NCBI GenBank assembly: GCA_018812465.1
Contig: JAHJCS010000093.1
Location: forward strand, 1-12,757
Length of the DNA stretch: 12,757 nucleotides
Direction of reading: 5' to 3'
From: Nanobdellota archaeon
GTDB taxonomy: Archaea; Nanobdellota; Nanobdellia; Woesearchaeales; UBA12501
The position numbers and the translations under genes were made by a program. Below the pieces are notes generated by a model. It saw only the letters and a list, made by a program, of their open reading frames with translations, had not been told where the DNA came from and did no database searches. Shown in pieces: positions 7,512-12,757 of this stretch (positions are counted from its first letter, which is position 1; each line of letters opens with the position of its first letter).

Positions 7512-10500
7512 ATGAGACTAAAAAAGAGGTTGATAGCAGTAGCTTTCTTATTGATATTCATGAATATATTGTCAGTCCCTACTAGTCTGTCAGCTGATGA
7601 CCTCACAATTGATTTCAAAAGGATAAATAAGGCCCTTCCGACAATAGATGTTTTCTTCCAGGAGGATATTGAGCTAAAGAATGTCACTCTTTACGGAGTG
7701 AACCAAGCTTTGATAGCAAAGAATGAATATTTCTTCCAGCAGTTCTTGATGACAGGTGATGAATTCTTCCTTCTCAGCATGCAGATAATGATAATTCCGA
7801 TAACAGCAACAGTATCATCAGATATGAGGTCTGTGTCTGTCACACCAGTAGATCCTCTTTTCAATGGTTATTTCAGCCTGACAGTCAATGTTGTTGACCT
7901 TGTGGGCAATCCCACAAATTATGTTGAATATTTCTATCTTAACATAACAGAGACAGATATCCAGATAATATCTCCAAGGCTTGGAGTATCCAACAAATCT
8001 GTGAACAACCTCACGATTAGGACAACAAGGAATGGTGTTGCAGAGAACACAGAGTGCAAGATAGGCATAGATAATCCAGCATATAATTTCAACAGCCTTG
8101 CGCTGAAGCCTTTTGAAAGCCCTGCAGTGATGAAACCAATACATACAATAAGCGATGTGTTCTCAAAATTCGGCCTTAGCACACAGGGTGAGTTCTATAT
8201 AGTATGCAAGGACCAATCATTAGGGAGAGTGAACCAGAAAAAGTTTTCAGTCTATGTTGACACAATACCTCCTGTGATAACCAGCTTTGGATTTGACCCT
8301 CCAAAGGTTGTGGAATATCCTGAATATGGAGAACAAATATCTACTACTCTGAGCGTCGGTGCAACAGAGCCAGTCATCTGCAGGTATTCATACCAGCAGG
8401 ATAAAAACTACACAGAGATGATTCCTTTTGATAATTTCAATATCAATGATTTTGACGCTTATGTATCAGAGAACAAGCAGAAATACCCTCTTCCTACTGA
8501 TGAGAAAGCAAAGTATGCCTTCTATGTGCAGTGTGAAGACAGAGCAGGATGGCTCTCTGGGAAATCAAGCAGCCAGATAGAAGTAGACCTTTCAGAAGGC
8601 CTAGGAATCTCAGTCGCATTCCCTCCAAGATATACAACAAACAAGACAATTGAATTGATTGCTCTCTCAAACAAAAGGGCTGTATGCCAGATAAAAGGAG
8701 AGGATATTGCCCAGTACACCCAGATGATACAGCTTCCTGACCAGAAGCAGCACAAGTATTATCTGGGCACATTGAAGGATGGTGCATACAGCTATTCAAT
8801 ATATTGCAGGAGCACATCAGCAGGAGTTGTCCAGGACCAGACATTTACATATACTTTCACAATAGACAACACAAAACCAGGCCCGCCTAACATCAACGGC
8901 ACATTAGTCACATGCTACTCTGACAAATTTGTGTTTGAACCTCCTCTGCAGCTGACTGCTGAGGATGCTGAGTCAGGAATAAGCCATTTCCTTGTGGACA
9001 TAAAAAGAGGCACAGAAGCTCTGCTCAATGCTTCAGAACAGCCTGCAACAGTGTCATCAATTGAAGAGGACAATAAGGGAGACCCATTCGCGCTGCTCAA
9101 CAAAACAGATTACACTTTTGACATCAAGGCAGTCAACAATGTGGGGCTTGAGAGCACCCCAAAGCAGATCAAAGTGCAGTATGATCCAAAGAATGAGAGA
9201 TGCTTTGAGAAGAATCCTCCAGATGTTTTTATATCAGAGAACCAATCAACAGGATTAACAGAGGTATTATTTGTATGCTCTGATGACACAGGATGCGACA
9301 ATAACAGATTCTATTATGGAACAGCTGTCTCAGCAGATAACTGCTCTGCAAGCACCCTGCTTCCAGGACCTCCATTCATAACAGAGATAAGAGATACTTC
9401 CTATGTATGCTATAAGGCAAGTGATATTGTGGGAAATAATGCCACAGGATCAAAGCTCATAGAGGTAGAGATGTCTGCTTCATGCAATAATCTCAAGAAA
9501 GATGGTGATGAGACAGATATTGACTGTGGAGGAGGATGCCCTACATGCGAGCTGTATGAGAGCTGCGTACAGGACAGGGACTGCTCATCTAATTATTGTG
9601 ATGGAGAGATGTGTGAAGAGCCAACATGCGATGATGGTGTGTTGAATGGGCCTGCCAACAAAAAGGAAAGTGATGTAGATTGTGGAGGATACTGCTCAGA
9701 TGAAGGCTTGAAATGCGAGATTGATGATGACTGCAAGAATAATGTTGACTGCAGCAGCGGATTCTGCAATCCTGACTCAAAGACCTGCGCTGAAAGTACC
9801 TGTTATGATGGATTAAAAGGCCCTGAAGAAGCAGATGTGGACTGCGGAGGTATATGTTTTGCAGAAGGCCTGCTCTGTGAGAGTGGCTCTGACTGTGATT
9901 CAGATGATGACTGCGTGAGCGGTAACTGCCTTGCAGGAAGCTGCAAAGCAAGAGTGCAGCTGGTTGCTCCAAAAAGTACATTCCCCTGGGGCACATTGCT
10001 GATGATTCTGGGAATCCTGATGATGATAGGAGGCTCTGGTTATCTGGTGTATAAGAAAAAGATAGCTGCGCCTCCAGCACATACTGCTGCCAAGAAACCT
10101 GTTGCTGCAGCAGACAGGAGGATTGAGGAAGAAGCCAGAGAAAGAGCAAGAAGACTGGAACTGCAGAGAAGAAAAGCAGCAGAAGAACAGAGAAGAAAAG
10201 CAGCAGAGATGACCAGCAAAAAGGATGATACTGCCAAGAAAAGACGAGAGGATATTGAGAGGAAAAAGAGAGAACAAAGAGAAAGATTATTCGGGAAATT
10301 CGGGGGCAAGACAGAAATGCCTGAGGAGGAGATGCCTCTGGAAAGAGATATCAGGACAGAAGAGAAGAAAGGCTGGCTGAACTTTGATACTTTCAAGAGC
10401 ATGTTCAAGCCTAAACCTCCTGAGAGCAGGCTTGAGAAAGAGCTTGATACACCTCAAAAGACTCCTGAAGCACCCAAGCCAAATACTATATTTGATGAAC

Positions 10501-10691
10501 TGGGACTGATCCAGGGAGCAAAAGAAGGAGACATCTACAAGATGCTTGAGGAAGCAGTGCCCAAGAAAGACCAGAAAAAAGCATTCGAGGAGCTTGACAA
10601 GATGATGTCAGGAAAGAATACAGATGTTTATAATGAGCTGAGGAAATACATCAAACCAACAGGCAAGAAAATTAAAAAGAGGAAAAGATGA
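7512..10691 (+). CDS. single-pass surface protein: Ig-like repeats, three DxDCGG modules, membrane helix, coiled-coil cytoplasmic tail
   Basis: There are 1059 residues. An in-frame stop at 7494-7496 and the signal peptide (MRLKKRL, hydrophobic core, cleavage near SLSA) fix ATG 7512 as the start; no Shine-Dalgarno site is visible. Residues about 30-640 are Ig-like domains. Three have a conserved Cys pair (182/232, 290/341, 392/432) and a more Cys-rich one ends in VCYKASDIVGN. Residues about 658-810 hold three DxDCGG modules (C672, C724, C778) acting as a juxtamembrane stalk. A membrane helix spans about 826-847 and is followed by YKKK. The tail (848-1059) contains a highly charged Arg/Lys/Glu coiled coil (868-926), a linker rich in Pro and Lys, a small helical segment (about 1000-1045) and a polybasic end KKIKKRKR. 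About twelve sequons lie outside. The domain order predicts an anchored receptor-like or scaffold protein linking the secreted partner encoded upstream to something inside the cell. It overlaps the next gene by ATGA. Its function has not been demonstrated. Confidence 0.87.
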   Translation: MRLKKRLIAVAFLLIFMNILSVPTSLSADDLTIDFKRINKALPTIDVFFQEDIELKNVTLYGVNQALIAKNEYFFQQFLMTGDEFFLLSMQIMIIPITATVSSDMRSVSVTPVDPLFNGYFSLTVNVVDLVGNPTNYVEYFYLNITETDIQIISPRLGVSNKSVNNLTIRTTRNGVAENTECKIGIDNPAYNFNSLALKPFESPAVMKPIHTISDVFSKFGLSTQGEFYIVCKDQSLGRVNQKKFSVYVDTIPPVITSFGFDPPKVVEYPEYGEQISTTLSVGATEPVICRYSYQQDKNYTEMIPFDNFNINDFDAYVSENKQKYPLPTDEKAKYAFYVQCEDRAGWLSGKSSSQIEVDLSEGLGISVAFPPRYTTNKTIELIALSNKRAVCQIKGEDIAQYTQMIQLPDQKQHKYYLGTLKDGAYSYSIYCRSTSAGVVQDQTFTYTFTIDNTKPGPPNINGTLVTCYSDKFVFEPPLQLTAEDAESGISHFLVDIKRGTEALLNASEQPATVSSIEEDNKGDPFALLNKTDYTFDIKAVNNVGLESTPKQIKVQYDPKNERCFEKNPPDVFISENQSTGLTEVLFVCSDDTGCDNNRFYYGTAVSADNCSASTLLPGPPFITEIRDTSYVCYKASDIVGNNATGSKLIEVEMSASCNNLKKDGDETDIDCGGGCPTCELYESCVQDRDCSSNYCDGEMCEEPTCDDGVLNGPANKKESDVDCGGYCSDEGLKCEIDDDCKNNVDCSSGFCNPDSKTCAESTCYDGLKGPEEADVDCGGICFAEGLLCESGSDCDSDDDCVSGNCLAGSCKARVQLVAPKSTFPWGTLLMILGILMMIGGSGYLVYKKKIAAPPAHTAAKKPVAAADRRIEEEARERARRLELQRRKAAEEQRRKAAEMTSKKDDTAKKRREDIERKKREQRERLFGKFGGKTEMPEEEMPLERDIRTEEKKGWLNFDTFKSMFKPKPPESRLEKELDTPQKTPEAPKPNTIFDELGLIQGAKEGDIYKMLEEAVPKKDQKKAFEELDKMMSGKNTDVYNELRKYIKPTGKKIKKRKR
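10164..10207 (+). repeat. 20-base perfect direct repeat, period 24, in the coiled-coil region
   Basis: CAGAGAAGAAAAGCAGCAGA occurs at 10164-10183 and again, identical, at 10188-10207. The period of 24 bases equals eight codons, so the repeat encodes RRKAAE twice (starting at residues 886 and 894) and keeps the frame. It looks like a recent tandem slippage duplication within the cytoplasmic coiled coil. Confidence 0.85.
10679..10682 (+). promoter_or_regulatory. Shine-Dalgarno site inside the upstream gene, for ATG 10688
   Basis: GAGG lies 5 bases before ATG 10688, within the last codons of the preceding gene. With the ATGA stop/start overlap it supports coupled translation of the two genes. 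Confidence 0.5.
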
Positions 10692-11755
10692 GCACCATAA
10701 AAGATAATGCTATCGGCAAGAAAGCAGTTGTAGAAGTCCAGTTCAACTGGATATTTGTGCTGGTTGCAGGAGCCCTCATTCTGGTATTTTTCATCACAAT
10801 CATAAACAAGCAGAAGACTGTCTCTGAAAAAAAGCTTTCTGTAGAGATACTCAATTCAATGGACAGGATAATGTCAGGACAGAAAGCCAGTGAAAACAGA
10901 CAGGATGTGATAAGCATGTTCGAGGTAGAGATGTCATATTCATGTGGCGGTTGCGACTGCGACTTCTCTCTGGCAGGCATGTCCAAGAGCAAGGGCAATC
11001 TCGTTGTCTTTGCTCCCACAAGCACTGAGAGCGATCGTCTTCTGACGTGGACTCAGAGCTGGGACATGCCTTTCAGGGTGATAAATTTTATTTATATCTC
11101 AATCCCAGAGAACAAATATTACTTCATAAACCCAACTCCGAATATTAAGAATGATTTTATCGGCAATCTTCCAGTCAACCTCACTGTGGACATTGTCTCA
11201 TCTGTTGATGATATAACATACAAAGGAGAGCAGAAAGTGAGGCTTGTGTTCTTTGACGAGGATGATCTTGATATGCCTGACGGCCTGGCAAAGGCAGATG
11301 ACTCCAGGATAACTGCGCTTGTCATTGAAGGAATAGCACCTGACTGGGAGAAAGGCAAGGCAAAGCTGAAGTTCTACAGGAAGAAAGGTGATGTGTTCAT
11401 AGAGGACGAGGATGAAGAGGGCACAACATATGAGTATCCTGCTCTTGGATTCCCTGCAGTTTACGGCGCAGTATACTCTGACAGCTTCCAGAACTACAAA
11501 TGTAATATGGATGATGCTGTGATAAGGCTAGGTTTTGTGTCAAAGGTATACAACTCACGAGCATCAAAGCTTGATACAGCTGTGAATAATATAGCTTCAC
11601 TAAGGCACTGTGTATACCTTTACTCAACAGTCTATTTTAATGGATTTGAACAAGATTATAATAATATACATACAGCAGGCCTTTTTGAGTCTATAAGAAC
11701 CCTAGCTTCATTCAATGATCAGGCAATACTGCTCTCATGCCCAAGGATATACTAA
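10688..11755 (+). CDS. pilin-like N-anchored membrane protein with CGGCDC motif
   Basis: There are 355 residues, starting at ATG 10688, which overlaps the upstream TGA. The N-terminus is IGKKAVVEVQFNW, followed by one membrane helix at about 20-39 and then a helical stretch (KQKTVSEKKL). This is the layout of a pilin-like protein with the bulk outside. However, the Glu nearest the helix does not sit at +5 from a G or A cleavage site in the usual way, so processing by a prepilin peptidase is uncertain. Outside, there is a compact CGGCDC motif (C86, C89, C91), then TWTQSWDMPFRVINF, and three more cysteines in the C-terminal part. The six external cysteines could make three disulfides; a metal site at CGGCDC is an alternative. 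An acidic loop (FIEDEDEEG) follows at about 238-246. I recall similar EVQFNWIFVL proteins as recurrent, uncharacterised in DPANN archaea, but cannot name a family. Its operon position suggests work with the two large surface proteins. Confidence 0.82.
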   Translation: MSTIKDNAIGKKAVVEVQFNWIFVLVAGALILVFFITIINKQKTVSEKKLSVEILNSMDRIMSGQKASENRQDVISMFEVEMSYSCGGCDCDFSLAGMSKSKGNLVVFAPTSTESDRLLTWTQSWDMPFRVINFIYISIPENKYYFINPTPNIKNDFIGNLPVNLTVDIVSSVDDITYKGEQKVRLVFFDEDDLDMPDGLAKADDSRITALVIEGIAPDWEKGKAKLKFYRKKGDVFIEDEDEEGTTYEYPALGFPAVYGAVYSDSFQNYKCNMDDAVIRLGFVSKVYNSRASKLDTAVNNIASLRHCVYLYSTVYFNGFEQDYNNIHTAGLFESIRTLASFNDQAILLSCPRIY

Positions 11756-11756
11756 G

Positions 11757-12275
11757 ATGGTAGGAAAGAACAAAAGATCACAGATACAGATGATGGAGAC
11801 GGTCATGATACTGATGATATTCTTCATAATAGTTGTGCTTGGATTCATGTTCTACTCCAGGATACAGCAGGGATCAATACAGGAGATGAACAGGCAGAGA
11901 GCAGAGGAAGGGGCAGTAGCAATAGTCCAGAACATGCTCTATATGCCAGAAATACAATGCAGTGAGAAGAATGTGCTGATAGATATCTGCTTTGATATCT
12001 ACAAACTTGATGCATTCGCAGAGATGCTTGACATAAGCGATTCTAATAACAAGAAAGCTTTCCTTTTCTACCAGAAAGACTTCGGCAACAGCAAGATACA
12101 GGTAAGGCCCATATTCCCAGTCCAGTATGATCCTATAGTGTTATATGATAATGAGCCTCTGGATAATGAGGAAAAGAGCTCAATACTCACAAGCATCCCA
12201 GTCTCTTTGAAGGATTCAACCAGAAGGTATGGGTCATATTCAATAGGTGTGCTTGATGTAGAGGTGTTTGTTTGA
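11757..12275 (+). CDS. small pilin-like membrane protein (QIQMMET type)
   Basis: There are 172 residues from ATG 11757, one base after the previous stop. A longer in-frame reading from 11715 would overlap the upstream gene by 41 bases and put 14 unlikely residues ahead of the motif, so I reject it. The N-terminus MVGKNKRSQIQMMETVMIL has the basic-then-SQ pattern of the other small proteins here, followed by a membrane helix at about 15-33 and an amphipathic helix (IQEMNRQRAEEGAVAIVQNM). The last part is a beta-rich globular domain with two cysteines (C68, C78). If processing occurs between Ser8 and Gln9, Glu falls at +6 rather than the usual +5. A weak AAGGA lies about 9 bases upstream. This is probably a minor pilin-like subunit of the same assembly; the family is not recognised by name. 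Confidence 0.8.
   Translation: MVGKNKRSQIQMMETVMILMIFFIIVVLGFMFYSRIQQGSIQEMNRQRAEEGAVAIVQNMLYMPEIQCSEKNVLIDICFDIYKLDAFAEMLDISDSNNKKAFLFYQKDFGNSKIQVRPIFPVQYDPIVLYDNEPLDNEEKSSILTSIPVSLKDSTRRYGSYSIGVLDVEVFV
12261..12266 (+). promoter_or_regulatory. strong Shine-Dalgarno site selecting TTG 12272
   Basis: GAGGTG sits within the last codons of the preceding gene, 5 bases before TTG 12272. It is the best 16S-complementary site seen in the window. It decides the start of the last gene, whose only earlier in-frame limit is a TGA at 12254-12256. Confidence 0.65.
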
Positions 12276-12757
12276 GAAAGAAAGCCCAGCTTGAGATGAT
12301 TGGAATAGCGATTGTGGTAGTCCTTGTTGTGCTTGGGTTCCTTTTTGTGCTGAAGGCAATATCAAAACCTCCTTCAACAGTGCATACTGGCTTTGTTAGG
12401 TCTCATATAACCCAGGACCTGCTGAACACAGTAAGCATTGCAGATGCTGACTGCGGAGGAATAGACATGACAGATCTGCTTAAGGCATGCGCAGAAGGAG
12501 GAACTGTAGACTGTGCAGCTGATCCTTGTGATGCTTTCAGGGTCAAGATTGGAATTGTATTAGAGCAGACTCTTGAGGTACAGAAGCTGGCTTACAGGCT
12601 GAGGACTTACAGGACTGATGAGCCTCCAAAGACAAGCGCTGATGCCCTGAACATGAATGGAAGGATGGGGGGCATATACTTTGAGTATGATGGTTGCAAT
12701 GAGACCTCAATGAACAGAGGATATTATATTGTGAAAGAAAAGCCAGGAATGCTTGTC
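12272..12757 (+). CDS. pilin-like membrane protein, N-terminal part (3' end outside window)
   Basis: The frame is open from TTG 12272 to the window end, 162 codons without a stop. The TTG overlaps the upstream TGA (TTGA), and no ATG or GTG exists between the in-frame stop at 12254-12256 and this codon. The next ATG (12296) would remove the basic N-terminus. The protein starts MRKKAQLEMIGIAIVVVLVV: a short KKA-Q-L motif with Glu at +3 from a presumed A/Q cleavage, then a membrane helix (about 9-27). The external part has five cysteines so far in ADCGG, KACAEG, DCAADPC and GCNET contexts. It resembles the two small proteins before it in plan but not in detail. It is the third consecutive pilin-like gene of the operon; the rest of the gene and any following genes lie outside the window. 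Confidence 0.8.
   Translation, partial: MRKKAQLEMIGIAIVVVLVVLGFLFVLKAISKPPSTVHTGFVRSHITQDLLNTVSIADADCGGIDMTDLLKACAEGGTVDCAADPCDAFRVKIGIVLEQTLEVQKLAYRLRTYRTDEPPKTSADALNMNGRMGGIYFEYDGCNETSMNRGYYIVKEKPGMLV

Noticed and set aside
9589..10149. 186-codon open frame on the minus strand
   Set aside because: It lies wholly inside the strongly supported 7512-10691 gene, its translation is low-complexity Ser/His/Leu/Gln, and it mirrors the biased codon use of the Cys-rich and charged region.
11715..11756. Longer start for the 11757 gene
   Set aside because: It would overlap the end of the upstream gene by 41 bases and place a Cys/His-containing stretch before the basic pilin-like N-terminus; ATG 11757 fits the tight operon spacing.

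Overview
The window looks like a piece of a DPANN-type archaeal genome, of the Woesearchaeota/Pacearchaeota sort. This is inferred, because no rRNA or core marker gene is present. The support is: an archaeal TATA promoter (TTTAAATA at 1872-1879) with no bacterial -10/-35 pair; Shine-Dalgarno sites of archaeal form (GGTGA, GAGGTG); TGA and TAA used as stops; AGA/AGG arginine and ATA isoleucine codons common; and secreted proteins built from DxDCGG cysteine modules, CGNGVCD modules and Ig-like beta-sandwiches, together with small one-pass proteins with pilin-like N-termini. I remember this combination as typical of those genomes. All genes read on the + strand and coding density is very high.

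Layout: 1-360 is the 3' end of a gene of unknown function with a secreted-type composition. A 57-base T-rich gap leads to a pilin-like one-pass membrane protein with a C-terminal Ig-like domain (418-1743). A 179-base intergenic region then carries a possible weak terminator, a clear TATA box and a Shine-Dalgarno site. This promoter starts a tight run of five genes. They are an 1852-residue secreted cysteine-rich and Ig-like protein (1923-7481); a 1059-residue single-pass surface protein with Ig-like domains, three DxDCGG modules, one membrane helix and a long charged cytoplasmic tail (7512-10691); and three small pilin-like membrane proteins (10688-11755, 11757-12275, and 12272 to beyond the window end). 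Junctions are a 30-base gap holding a hairpin, an ATGA overlap, a 1-base gap and a TTGA overlap. These strongly suggest one transcript with translational coupling.

No enzyme, transporter, mobile element, RNA gene or CRISPR array was seen. The best reading is a cell-surface assembly. A giant disulfide-rich secreted protein and a membrane-anchored partner share the same Cys-paired Ig-like repeat, and three to four pilin-like subunits may supply an anchoring or filament base. A role in adhesion or host-cell contact is an inference and was not read from any recognised functional domain. The last gene was found by reading through the right edge of the window: it begins with TTG and runs off the end.
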